From assembly GCF_024679095.1 (NCBI RefSeq), contig NC_066562.1:3984632-4048631 (forward strand): a stretch of 64,000 nt of DNA. The letters run 5' to 3'. The translations under genes and the position numbers were made by a program. This stretch comes from Eriocheir sinensis (lineage: Eukaryota; Arthropoda; Malacostraca; Decapoda; Varunidae). The notes beneath the pieces are model-generated. The model did not search any database. It was not told where the DNA came from and was given only the letters and a program-made list of their open reading frames with translations. Positions 25,194 to 36,074 of the stretch are shown here, in pieces. Each line of letters begins with the position of its first letter. The stretch's first letter is position 1.

Positions 25194-26177
25194 AGTCTGT
25201 CCAAATTAACTTGGCCAATTTGCACCGAGAAGCCCCTCCCCCATACTGGCTAAGCTCCGCCCCCCTTTCACCTGATTGGCTATTGTTGACATCATTTATT
25301 GTTTCAATGACACGTACCAAATATATATGATTGAGATAATCTAGCTAGTTTCATGATTAAAAAATATTCGTAATATAATTGAATGATGCCACTCTACTTT
25401 AACAACCAATCACATCACCTAAGAAACAAAGTACAATAATAATAATACACCAGTTTTCAAGGGAGAACGGGCCCTTCAAAACAACGAATGTAGCAGCATT
25501 GAAGGCGGTAGTAGGCTACCTATAAAGTAAGGCACACTTTCCGTCATTATTTCCTACATAGCTCATTCACATAGGCATACTAAATATAATCACAAAAAGT
25601 ATCTTCTACAGTAAACTTTCATAGGTAGGAATCGGAGGACGGGCGCGTCGTCTGGCGCGCTCTCCGTCACCCGCTGTTGCGCCGAGCGTACGCAACCGTC
25701 CCTCCAAGCCACAGACACAAAAAACTTATGTCTTAATACAATGATTCCTACCTGTATGAAGTTACTGTAGAAGATACTTTTTATGTGATTATATTTAGTA
25801 TGCCTATGTGAATGAGCCATGTAGGATGTAATGACGGAAAGCGTGCATTATTTTATAGGTAGCCTACTACCGCCTTCAATGCTGCTACATTGCTTGTTTT
25901 GAAGGGCCCGTTCTCCCTTGAGAACTGGTGTAATATTATTATTGTACTTTGTTTCTTAGGTGATGTCATTGATTGTTAGAATGCCGTCATTCAATTAAAT
26001 TACGATTATTTTTTAATCATGAAACTAGCTAGATTATCTCAATCATATATATTTGGTACGTGTCATTGATACAATGCATGATGTCGTGAACAGCCAGTCA
26101 GGTGAAAGGGGGCGGAGCTTAGCCAGTATGTGGGAGGGTTTCTCGGTGCAAATTGGCCAAGTTAATTTGGACAGACT
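25194..26177. mobile_element. 984-bp foldback (long inverted repeat) transposon
   Basis: Two arms of roughly 435-440 bases (25194-25633 and 25743-26177) are inverted copies of each other. The outer end reads AGTCTGTCCAAATTAACTTG on the left, with its complement on the right. The 109-base loop is GC-rich. There is no transposase. Units 1 (about 20970-20985) and 3 (about 31530-31545) are continuous across the site, giving an empty-site control. The flanks are TA-rich, so the exact target duplication is ambiguous. The superfamily is unassigned, and a Tc1/mariner- or foldback-type MITE is possible. Confidence 0.9.
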
Positions 26178-26385
26178 TATTATAGATGGAAGCAACCATG
26201 TTTGAAAAGGTGAGGTTAAGCTTGTTCGATAAGTTTAACCTCCTCCTATACCATTACTGCGCGTTGATCCAAGTTTTTTTTTTTTTTAATGATTAAGGTC
26301 CCATATGACTTCTACCGGTGTTAAAAAGTCTGTCACACCTATTATTATAAATAGAAATTATTGATAACCAAATCCTGAGAAAAAA

Positions 26386-26389
<4 letters not shown>

Positions 26390-26465
<76 letters not shown>
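26390..26465. repeat. (CT)n-(CA)n compound microsatellite
   Basis: Homologous with 21167-21248. About 320 bases of apparently private sequence follow before the ATT and CA runs. Confidence 0.95.
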
Positions 26466-26468
<3 letters not shown>

Positions 26469-26798
26469 TTGTCTCACCGGCTGGATAGATTAGCAGGTCA
26501 TCGCTAACCCCATAAGCTGAGTGACGGCCGACACCGCTTCTACCTGCACCCCTGCCATCAACTGCGACCTGGTCCTTTTTTGACCTGGGGTTGACCTGGG
26601 GCTTAACACCTGACCCGCCACCCAGAAGACCACACCGCCTCCAACCGCACCAACGCACTGCATTCCACCACCTCACCTCCCCCCCACCTCCCCAGACCCC
26701 CTATACCCCTTTCATATTGTACATTTTCCTTATTTTTTTGAAAATTGTATTTTAATGTGTATATTTTCAGCTTTACAGCTGCAATCACTTAATAAACC

Positions 26799-26799
26799 G

Positions 26800-26885
<86 letters not shown>
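26799..26885. repeat. (ATT)n-(AC)n compound
   Basis: ATT triplets pass into a long AC run at the junction between units 2 and 3. Confidence 0.95.
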
Positions 26886-26887
<2 letters not shown>

Positions 26888-27101
26888 TTCATTACTTCGA
26901 CCCTATTCGACTTTCCATATTTCCAGCTTTGAAAGTGGTACCCGAAAAAAAATTGGAGTATTTTGACACGTTAAATAAAAATGGATAGTATTTCTCTAAA
27001 AGAGATATGTACACAAATCACCCCTAGAGCCAGGACTATAAGGTGGAGGAGGAGGAGCAGAGCTGAAGGAAACGTAAGAGGTGGGGAGAGGAGTGAGAAA
27101 G

Positions 27102-27315
27102 AGTCAGAGATACGTCAGTCCTCGTCGACAGACCGACTTGGTAGGCTAGATTTCGATCGCCGATAGAGTCGGTCTGTCGGCATCCTGCTACGGGCCACCT
27201 TTGGCAAAGGCCCGTGGTCCCTCGTGCAGGGAGGGAGCAATCTTTTCCCTCTTAACGTCTTCGGACTAGGGCCCGTTTCCCCTAGTGATACTAGGGGATA
27301 AATATTTAAAAACAA
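27102..27315. mobile_element. 214-bp insertion with 8-bp TSD (SINE-like)
   Basis: It is flanked by perfect TGAGAAAG direct repeats (27094-27101, 27316-27323). Unit 2 at about 21435 has one copy and no insert. The 5' half contains a 12-bp stem (GACAGACCGACT and its complement). Near 27230 it shares CCCTCGTGC and GGGAGCAATCTT with 30165-30190. The 3' end is A-rich (AAATATTTAAAAACAA). No terminal inverted repeats are evident, so a short retroposon is more likely than a DNA element. Confidence 0.7.
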
Positions 27316-28242
27316 TGAGAAAGTGAAGAATAAGGAAGAAGAAAAAAAGGAAAGCGAAGACTAGAGAACGCTGGCATGGTTGGGTTCGGTTAGGTTAGGT
27401 TAGGTCAGGTTAGGTACCATCCATGTGCGCCTTCATATTATGGCTAAATGAACATGTATTTTCGCCCTTTGACCCATACTATGAATTCGTGTATAGTATA
27501 TCCGGAGGCGGAGCTGAACTACTCATTAACCGATATAATATAATTTAGTAGGGTAATTATCAGCGTGAGGCAAAATGAGAAGTGACTACACAATTATCGA
27601 AAAATGTTCGTACTGGCAGAAAATAGCAGAAAACCCTAGAAAGTGTGCGCGCAAAGTTAAAGTAAACAAAAACAAACAACAAAGGAAAAGATAAGGAAAA
27701 GATAGGTGGTGGAAAAATATAAAAAAAAGATAAGGAAAAGATCGGTGGAAAAAAATCATAAAAAATGCACCTCCTCCTCCTCCTCCTAATACTACTATTA
27801 CTGCTCCTGTTACTACTATACTACTACGTCCACTGGCTCGACTTTACTTTAGATTCCCCGTTACTTAAGGCCCAAAAAAAAAAAGAACCCATTGGAAACC
27901 CTCACAGAAAACGTCCCTTTTTCTGGGCTAACTCTACACACCTTTTTGCCTTTTTTTCACACTATTTTTTTCTGGAAGTTTTCCCGTTAAGAGTAAGTTG
28001 TCTGTTTTGCTGCATGAATGTATTAAACGTGGTTGTGATTTGTTTTTGTTTTTTTCAGTCACATTCTTTCCTCTGCAGCTTCCTTCGTATGTTTATCTAA
28101 CTCTACGCTCCCGCCATCCTTGATTAAATACGTACAAACAATCGGAAAATTGATACTCCTAATAACAAGAAAAACGAGAAACTAGGAACATTAAAAAAAT
28201 TAAACAAAAGTGCAGCTTAAAGTCCTTCAAATACAACTATGA

Positions 28243-28250
<8 letters not shown>

Positions 28251-28330
<80 letters not shown>
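28251..28330. repeat. (ACT)n/(AAT)n run upstream of gene copy 3
   Basis: ACT then AAT triplets at the position of the AAT runs in units 1 and 2. Confidence 0.9.
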
Positions 28331-28332
<2 letters not shown>

Positions 28333-28525
28333 TGTGTGGGAAGGAATAGGAGAGTGAGGTGTGTGAAGGTGAAGTGATCGGTGTGCAGGGGACTAGTAAG
28401 AGGTGTGCCCGACACCCTGCTACGCCACACTTGAAGGCTACTCCCGTGTTATCAGGCGAGGCTTTGGTTATCAGCGGAAAGTCTGCGACGGTGGCGGCCG
28501 TCAGTGTGACCTCAGCACCGTCACG

Positions 28526-29701
28526 ATGCGAGAGGCGTTGTGGCGGGGGTGGTTGTTGTGGGCGAGTCTGGCTGCCGCAGCGAGGGTGGCGACGCCCGCT
28601 GTGGTGGCAGGGGCGGTGCCAGAGGTGGTCACAAAGGGTGGAGGCCAGGGAGAGTGTGAGGTGCTCGATCTTAGTGAGGCGTCTCCCGGTTACGTTCTGC
28701 CCACAAACCTCACCGTCAGGCCCTCGGAGGCAGGGTGGCGGTTGGACGTCACCCTGGGGCGGGGAATGGAGGCAGCAGTGTGTGTGCGGCTGGAGGGCAA
28801 GAAGGACAGGCTGAGGGTCACGGTTCTGGCGGAAAGCTGTGACGGAGGGGCCGTGAGTGACTACAGCTATATGAACGTGCCTGTCCCGCTTGGCGTCTGG
28901 ACCAGCCTCAGGGTGGACGTGGCGGCCAACACAGTCATCGTGTCGGCGCCGGATGGGATAAACGCCTCGGTGGTGACTCACGGTCCCCCGCTGCCTCGCG
29001 ACGGCCAGCAGGTGGCGTTGACGGGGGCGAGGAACGTGGAGGCCGCGGCAGGGTGCCGTACCACCTGCCCGGGGTACAGACACGCAGCGCCGGGAAATTA
29101 TGAAAAGGTGACTGTTAAAGAGTGGTCTGAAGACGCAGTACATTACTACTTCCGCCCCGGTAACGCGTTCGTCAAGCTGGAGTATGAAGTGGCGTGCACA
29201 ACGTCCCTGGGCCCCACGATGTTCCCTCAAGTGGCGGACATCATGCTGGACCTAAACTTGCCCCGGTACCTGTGGCACACGGTACACCTGCATCACCAAA
29301 GCGGCCTGGCCTCGGTGAGCCTCGACAACACATCGCTGAAGAACAAGACTCTGCCTGAAGGCTGCACCTTCAAGAGGCACACTATCAGAGTGATAGGGGA
29401 CGGCCTCTTCAGTTTCAGCTGTAACCCCTTCAACGGAGACGTGAAGGGGATGGAAGACGAGGGCAGCTCTGTGGCGGGCGTCGCCACCGCCCAGGCCTAT
29501 ATGCCGCTGGAGGCCGCTGTAGTGATAGACATTATCGAAGCCATTGCCTTGGTGCTGTTGTTGATAGCCGTCTTGTGGTTAGTGTATGAAAGGTATCAAT
29601 TCAAGAAGCGATTAAATGAAATAACTGATAAAGCAGAAGCAAAGAAAACAAAAAAAGACAAAAATATGAACCAATTGTTACCCAATAGTATAAGAACATA
29701 A
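28526..29701 (+). CDS. Type I membrane protein, tandem paralogue copy 3
   Basis: An unrecognised family, 391 residues in one exon and the most diverged of the three copies. The start context is the same as in copies 1 and 2. The signal peptide (MREALWRGWLLWASLAAAA) is identical to copy 1. The ectodomain has eight cysteines: the last, present in the VECMENE stretch of copies 1 and 2, is lost (VKGMEDE). It has four sequons (NLT, NAS, NTS, NKT) at partly different sites. The transmembrane helix is about 330-353. The tail is a Lys-rich stretch that ends early, because the stop codon at 29699-29701 lies within a LINE-derived AAGAACATAAG sequence. The frame is otherwise intact, so it could still be functional. 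Confidence 0.8.
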   Translation: MREALWRGWLLWASLAAAARVATPAVVAGAVPEVVTKGGGQGECEVLDLSEASPGYVLPTNLTVRPSEAGWRLDVTLGRGMEAAVCVRLEGKKDRLRVTVLAESCDGGAVSDYSYMNVPVPLGVWTSLRVDVAANTVIVSAPDGINASVVTHGPPLPRDGQQVALTGARNVEAAAGCRTTCPGYRHAAPGNYEKVTVKEWSEDAVHYYFRPGNAFVKLEYEVACTTSLGPTMFPQVADIMLDLNLPRYLWHTVHLHHQSGLASVSLDNTSLKNKTLPEGCTFKRHTIRVIGDGLFSFSCNPFNGDVKGMEDEGSSVAGVATAQAYMPLEAAVVIDIIEAIALVLLLIAVLWLVYERYQFKKRLNEITDKAEAKKTKKDKNMNQLLPNSIRT

Positions 29702-30375
29702 GAAAGTAAGGGGTCTGCAAGAGGTCGGTAGGCCTGTACCAGGCAGTTCTTGTGAACCTAACCCCACCTAACATCACTATCCATGAATTTATCTAATCTT
29801 TTTTTAATGTGATTATTGTATTGGCGCTCACAAAATGACTGCCAAGCCTGTTCCACTCATCCACCGAGAATGAAGTGGAGCAGTGGACTGGCCGCGCACC
29901 GCTCTTTTGTGCGTTGGCTGGGCTCAGGATTCTGTGTGCGTAGGATACTGGATGTTTTAAGTTAACTGGATGTTTAAACATCCAGTCGACAGACCTGCAG
30001 GCTCTGCCTAGCCACCGGAGGGGCGGAGCCAACTCCAACAGCCAATCAGAACCTACTGCGCATCACGTACACGGTGTCCTGAGCCCATCCAGCGCATAAA
30101 AGAGCGGTGCGCGGATTCCCTCTTTTTAGGGGGTAAATCCCTGAAATGAAAAAAACAGTCCGTGCTCCCTCGTGCGAGAGGGAGCAATCTTCCCCGCCCC
30201 CCCCCCCCCCCCACAGTCCACTACAGTGGCGACTTAATGACATTACTACTACCTAAATCATTGATATAAATGATAAACAGCTGTGGGCCCGATCCCGAAC
30301 CCTGTGGGACCCCACTTATAACAGCCCAAGTCAGATCTTTTAGCATTGATTTGCACTCTTTGGCACAGACCATTA
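29693..30375 (-). mobile_element. CR1-like LINE 3' fragment, with nested element
   Basis: On the minus strand, 30340-30250 encodes VPQGSGSGPQLFIIYIND, the conserved PQG region of a non-LTR reverse transcriptase. Around 29880-29790 lies a typical C-terminal stretch, VDEWNRLGSHFVSANTI. The 3' end toward 29693 reads TTCTTATGTTCTTA, a short tandem tail as in CR1-type LINEs. The middle of the RT is missing, and an inverted-repeat element sits between the parts. Homology with units 1 and 2 resumes at about 30376. The element is dead. Confidence 0.8.
29889..30116. mobile_element. Inverted-repeat element nested in LINE
   Basis: CCGCGCACCGCTCTTTTGTG at about 29891 is mirrored by its complement at about 30095-30114. 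The arms extend through GGCTGGGCTCAGGA for about 38 bases. A smaller palindrome (GGATGTTTAAACATCC) lies inside. This looks like a small MITE interrupting the LINE. Confidence 0.55.
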
Positions 30376-30602
30376 TCTCCCCTCTCGCCAACACACTTCA
30401 CCACCACACCCCTCAACCCCGACTTTCCCGGTCCCCCATTAGGCTCTCTCGTCCCCTCCTCTCCCAATCACTCACAGTAACACCACGGACATATTTAATA
30501 GTTTACGATACAGAGGAACTATAAAGGGCCATATTTATATTTAGGTACTACTCTAGATGTAGCATGTGTATCTCTTAAGGGTAGGCGCGTGTTTGTTTGT
30601 GT

Positions 30603-30603
<1 letters not shown>

Positions 30604-30673
<70 letters not shown>
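30604..30673. repeat. (AAT)n replacing (GT)n, unit 3
   Basis: Flanking sequence matches the GT-run flanks of units 1 and 2, but the repeat here is AAT. Confidence 0.9.
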
Positions 30674-30674
<1 letters not shown>

Positions 30675-31381
30675 TGTATGTATAATTATGACTGTACATG
30701 TATTTTTGTGTTTGTTGTTATTTAAGTGTTAGTATATGCAAACGTCTACATTCCTATGCTCAGATGACGTTGTTATTGTTCAAGGTTGTTTTTTTTGTCC
30801 TGTTATTGGTATAACTTTTTACGTACTATTATTACTATCATTTATCATCATCCTTATTCGTATTAATGTGATCGTTGGTTCCGCAAGTTCCCATTGATGT
30901 TATTATTCATTAGCATCCTGTATAAATTCTTTACGATTTCTTCCGATCTTTAGTAACCTGAACATTAGAAGGTGTTTTTCGCCGGCAAGACTGGAAAACC
31001 TTCATTAAATATCTGTTGAAAAGATAACTTATTTTATCTGTCCTCTGTGTGCGTGTGTGCGTGAGAGAGAGAGAGAGAGAGAGTTTAAGAAAAATGTTTT
31101 GGTCTGCTCGCACACAAAAAAAATATAAATAAAATAAAAAACAAAAAATAGTTAAATAAGGTAAAACGCATTTTAACAAAGGGAGAATCTAACCTAAGTA
31201 AACACATAAATGGTAGATGAAACAAACAAGTTATCATTTAACAATGAAGTGAATATAATTATGGTAAAGCAATTAAATATTAAGGTAATTTCAACAATGT
31301 TACTAATTCAATAACAAAAGGAAACATGTAAGAGCAATATCTATTACGAAACCATTCCATACACCGTTAGAATGAACCATA

Positions 31382-31384
<3 letters not shown>

Positions 31385-31417
<33 letters not shown>
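31385..31417. repeat. (AC)n microsatellite, unit 3
   Basis: Counterpart of 20105-20145 and 25007-25069, and shorter than both. Confidence 0.9.
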
Positions 31418-31418
<1 letters not shown>

Positions 31419-31611
31419 CGTATGACCTGAAGATCAACACCAAACCGTCATCTTGAGGTGACCGCCCAAGGAATCTAGAGGAGGAGGGACAATGGTACCC
31501 GCGAGACGGAGGAAGCGGACTCGTTATCCAAATCATACCAAGATGGCAGCAACCATGTGTGAAAGGGTGAGGAAGTTAAGCTCGTTCGATAAGTTAACCT
31601 CCTCCTATACC

Positions 31612-31898
31612 TTTTCAGAGGCATCGAACCCTAACGAAAACCTCCACACAGAAGGCGAACCCCTCGAGTATGAAAAAAAAATCATACAAAAATGAAGAAA
31701 AATGGCTTTAAAATTCGAGTATATTTGGATAATAGAAAAAAATATATCTCATTTTAATTAATATAAAAAAATGAAAGAAAAGCAGGCATAAAATTCAATT
31801 GCAAAACTGCAGTGTATTCCGGAGAGCTTTCGCCGAACCCCTGATAGTGGTTCACCGAACCCTTGGGGTTCAGTCGAACCCAAGTTAAAAACCACTGT
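31612..31898. mobile_element. hAT-like MITE with 8-bp TSD
   Basis: Perfect CCTATACC direct repeats (31604-31611, 31899-31906) flank 287 bases. The right end, read inward, is ACAGTGGTTTTTAACTTGGG, a widespread hAT terminus. The left end is less well matched (TTTTCAGAGGCATCGAACCC). Units 1 and 2 have a single CCTATACC here, within CCTCCTATACCATTACTGCG. Confidence 0.75.
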
Positions 31899-32121
31899 CC
31901 TATACCATATGTGGCGAGACCAATAGTGCCCCGCTGAAAAGACACATCCAAGGCGTTTTGAACCAGACGTACGATTCAATTTCGCTCTCCACTTCCCAAC
32001 GCCACGGTGGTCAGAGGTAGCCACAGACACTCCCCTCTCGCTCCCTTTATTTCTTCTGAGTATATTCATAGGTTATCTCGTTTTATGATTACAGAAGTTA
32101 TTGATAGCCTACTACTGAGGT

Positions 32122-32127
<6 letters not shown>

Positions 32128-32194
<67 letters not shown>

Positions 32195-32196
32195 CA
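32128..32196. repeat. (CT)n-(CA)n-(CAC)n compound
   Basis: The right edge of unit 3, homologous with the CT-CA compounds ending units 1 and 2. From 32280 to 32400 the sequence is CT-rich with no gene. Confidence 0.9.
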
Positions 32197-32651
32197 CCAC
32201 CACCACCACCACTATCCCCATCACACAAGTAAATCGACATCAAATAGTTGAAACAGTGCCCCCTCACTATGGGCACTACTCCCTCCCCCTCCCCTTTCAT
32301 TTAATTTCCTTCCCTCCGCTTCCCTTCCCTTCCCTTCCCTCCCTACCTCTGCCCTCCTTCTCCCCCTCGGCACCCCCTTTGTCTTTGCTAATGAATAGGC
32401 GGAAAAAAAGGGTTGGAGGCGCCAATTCCAATTTTGTGGGGCCGATTGGGATTTGCGATTCAGTAATTTAAAAAAATGCCTAATGAATCTTGGTCCTTCG
32501 CTCTTCTTCAACCAAGTCTACCTTTTTCCATTTTCTTCCATTTGTTCGCTGTCCTTTCTATCCCATTCTTCTTTATTGTTCATTTTGCAATCGTTACTGT
32601 ACTTGACGCTGTTCTTCATCTCATCAAAGTTGTATTATAGATTAATTTATT

Positions 32652-32654
<3 letters not shown>

Positions 32655-32721
<67 letters not shown>
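32655..32721. repeat. (CT)n microsatellite
   Basis: A pure CT run of about 66 bases. The sequence from 32725 to 33480 is A-rich or CT-rich intergenic DNA with nothing recognisable. Confidence 0.95.
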
Positions 32722-32724
<3 letters not shown>

Positions 32725-33729
32725 TTAACAAATCGACCAAACAAAATCTAACCTCACCAAGGCTAACCTACCTCTATCTTACCTGCACTCAGTCATAAAT
32801 TCAATATTAACCCTTATGTAGCCTACCGGGGATTAACGTAGTCGTAAAATGATTATCACTTTCCAGAATGCCTCAATACAACTCACATGAACTAACGAAA
32901 AGAAAACTCAAATGGAAGAAACACAAAATGGAAAGCAGTAATAAAAAAAAGTAAACACCAATAAGACAAGTGAGAGGTTATAAAGAGGACAAGAAATAAC
33001 AATAAAAGGAAGACATAATAAATAGGTAGGCAATATAACAGAGGATGAGATAATAGGGAAGGATGAGATATAATAAGGAGGAAAGTAGAAGTTAAAAGAA
33101 AGGAAATATGGAGGAAAAGGTGATAAAAGGAAAAATATAGATAACTAAATAAAAGACCGAGTAAACAAAGAAACAAAAGGCAATAAAAAAGATAAAAGAT
33201 AAAGTACAAAATAACTGAAGTAAATGACCCACCCCTCCCTTCCCTTCCCCTTCCCTTCTCTCCCCTATCCCTACCCTCCTTCCCCAGCCTTCCCTCAACC
33301 CACGAAACCAGCTGACCGTTGACCCTGACTAATGACCTTGACCACTCAGCCCTCGCCCCGCCCCAGCCAATCACACCCCATCACTACCTCACTATTGACC
33401 AATGACAAGTTACTGGGTGATAATAGGTCGTAATAATCCCCGGTATTATTCTAGTGTTTGCCACACTCACCCCTCGCGACCAAAATTGGCTAGGGGGCCT
33501 TTGAGACTGCGGGGAATGCGGCGGTACACGTGAAATGCGTCGCAAATACATAATTTTTGAGTTATGGGGGGTTGAAAAATACCCTAATGTAGGGAAATTC
33601 CTTACATTTACCTAGATGTAGGGAAATTCCATACATTCTGGGATTTTTTTACCGCGTACGGAAACCACGCAATTTCACTGTCTCCATACCAAAGGGGGAT
33701 CGAGGGGGGGCAAATCCCCCCGGTTATGA

Positions 33730-34341
33730 TTCGTTTTAGTACCGTGCCAGTATTTCATTCCCTACCTTATGAAACATCACTAATTCTTCATATATCTTTA
33801 CTACCAACGTTCAACAATCATGGAAACGCTTTCAAAATCCAATTCAAGGACTATTTATTGTTGAAAATAGCGGATAATATATTCACGAAAGCGCAGCCTC
33901 CTCTGGCGGCGGCCGCGGCGACGGTGCAGCCGGCGTTGCGAGAAATACCTCCTCGCAGAAATAAGTCGCATATACATAAGGGGGGGGGGGTCCAGACGGG
34001 GGCGCAGCTTCCCCCCTGGTTAGAATGGGGGGTCGAGGGGAGCGAAGCCCCCCCGTTAACAGGTCGTTAAGTTCGGTTGGAGTAGTTTAAATATGCTCCC
34101 CGACCCTAAACCCTCTGCGAGCCATTTTGCAGCTGCGGCGGCTGCACCGTCGCCGCGGCCGCCGCCAGAGGAGGCTGCGCTTTCGTGAATATATTATCCG
34201 CTATTTTCAACAATAAATATTCCTTGAATTGGATTTTGAAAGCGTTTCCATGATTGTTGAACGTTTGTAGAAAAGATATATGAAGAATTAGTGATGTTTC
34301 GTAAGGTAGGGAATGAAATACTGGCACGGTACTAAAACGAA
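33730..34341. mobile_element. 612-bp foldback element with GC-rich core
   Basis: Arms 33730-33932 and 34139-34341 (about 203 bases each) are near-perfect inverted copies. The outer end is TTCGTTTTAGTACCGTGCCA; the inner ends are GC-rich (GGCGGCGGCCGCGGCGACGG). The loop contains a G-run of about ten and a small palindrome, GTCGAGGGG..AAGCCCCCCC. A similar GATCGAGGGG..AATCCCCCC palindrome lies just left, at about 33696-33722, which suggests the mobile unit may extend to about 33480. There is no protein frame. Confidence 0.8.
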
Positions 34342-34485
34342 CTAGTGGGGTCGCGGTAATGTCTAGGCGTGCGTGATTGGGGTCGCCTGAAAAAAAGGTA
34401 GGGACCCATGGCTCAGTAGTTTAAATATTAAGCCCCCCACCTTAAATAACCGATTTCTCCCTTTTTCTTTCCTTCTAAGTACTTG

Positions 34486-34600
34486 CACCTTCATATTATG
34501 GTTGAGGGACATAGGTATTTCGTTCCTTAACTATTATATAAAGGCGTATTATCGTATTTGGAGGCACGGACTCAGTCTCCACAATTACCTTCAATTACTG
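34486..34600 (+). repeat. Diverged fragment of the duplication unit's 5' block
   Basis: CACCTTCATATTATGG, a GGACATAGGTATTTCGTTCC stretch and TATTTGGAGGC resemble in order the block at 21550-21640 in unit 2 (CGCCTTCATATTATGG, AACATGTATTTTCGCCC, ATATCCGGAGGC). It may be a decayed fourth unit or a dispersed repeat. From 34600 to 35330 I see nothing further except ATAATGG-rich simple sequence. Confidence 0.45.
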
Positions 34601-35384
34601 GTAACACGAACGCGTGAAGCACAGATTCGAAATGCGGTTAGTCAGGATTCACGTGCTCGAACAGGTCGGGCAGGAGGTTCGGGATAACACACACGGCATT
34701 ACCAGCACTCGGCAGTTGCTCCTAGAACGCGGCGCTGGACGGACCACGAGTGGCCAGTGGTCTTGCTTGTGTCAGTGATAAACAATGAAGATACATCCTA
34801 AATCAAGCTTGAGGCTAGTTTTGCACTCGGCAGTTGCTCCAAATTATAATAGGATAATGGTGACTAATAGATAGTGATAATGGGTACTAATGGGTGACTA
34901 TCTACCTCGTGCCCCCTTAAGGTCTTGGTGTTAATGGGAAATAATAATAAAAAGGATAATGGTAAAAGGGTAAAATGATGGTAATGGGTGATGGGAAGCC
35001 TAGTGCCCCATTTAACCTCGTGATAACAGGATAATAGATAGTTATAGGATAATAAATGACAATAGGATAATAGGTAATGGGATATAATGGAAGGGAAGGG
35101 AAATAATGGGTGACTCGCGTGCTTCCTTCAACCCACCCATCAAAACCTCAACACACCATCCCAACTTCATCCCCATTTTTCCCCTATCATGCCCCATTAT
35201 TCCCCGCCATTATGTACTCACGCTGGGCCCCCAATGTCCCTGCTGTCCCCACGCGGCGCCATAACGACACACGGCAAAGCACAACGCGGATTAGGAGCGA
35301 TAAATACGGAGTACTCAACACTAAGCAGACGCCATGACAGTCACCGAGGAAGAAGAAGAAGAACGAGGGATAGTTTGTTTCGCT

Positions 35385-35820
35385 TTTGTTTTCTATTTTA
35401 TTTTCGTGGTTTTTAGTGCTAGCGTGGATTTTATTGGGTTTTTATGTGTTTATTTGGGTTTTATTTACTTATTTGGGGTTTTTAGTAAGGAAAATAGAAG
35501 ATATTCGTGTTTTTTCCTGTTTTCTGTTCGTTTCCAGCACTTATTTTCGTGATTTTTTTTATTGCTGGCGTTGATTTTATTGGGTTTTGTGTGTTTATTT
35601 GCGTTTTATTAATTACTTTTTGTGTTTTCAGTGAGGAAATGTGAAGATAATCGTGTGTTTTCCTGTTATTTTTAGATTGTCGAAATTGGCACATTTTCTC
35701 ATGCTTTTATTGCTAGCTTGGATTTTATTGCGTGGTTAGGTATTTATTTAAGCTTCATTAATTTATTTTGTGCTTTTTGTGACGATATGATACAGAAATC
35801 GTGTTAGTTTGCTGTAAAAA
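35385..35820. repeat. Degenerate about 145-bp tandem repeat (T-rich)
   Basis: Three diverged units, marked by GCTAGCGTGGATTTTATTGG at about 35419 and its variants at about 35563 and 35710. Confidence 0.7.
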
Positions 35821-36074
35821 AAGGCGAATATAGCATTTCTTAATCTGATCTAAAGTCATATTTTACGCATTCTCATATCTATTTTCTTCTTATAAAATAT
35901 TGTCGTACTATTGTGGCAAGGTCTGGTATTGAATTTCATTCTTTATTCTTGTTAATTTATAGTTTGCTGTAAAAATCTTAGTTTCTATTTTTCCATCGGT
36001 GCTACAAAACCGTGACCGAGCCGTCGCTGTCTTCTTTGTCACCAAAATCAAAGTATAACATCAACTTTAGATAC

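Larger units (their letters stand above)
26886..32200 (+). repeat. Segmental duplication unit 3
   Basis: The most diverged unit, with the same block order. Its private insertions are a 214-base element (27102-27315), a LINE with a nested element (29693-30375) and a hAT-like element (31612-31898). The 3' microsatellites have changed motif compared with units 1 and 2. Confidence 0.85.
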
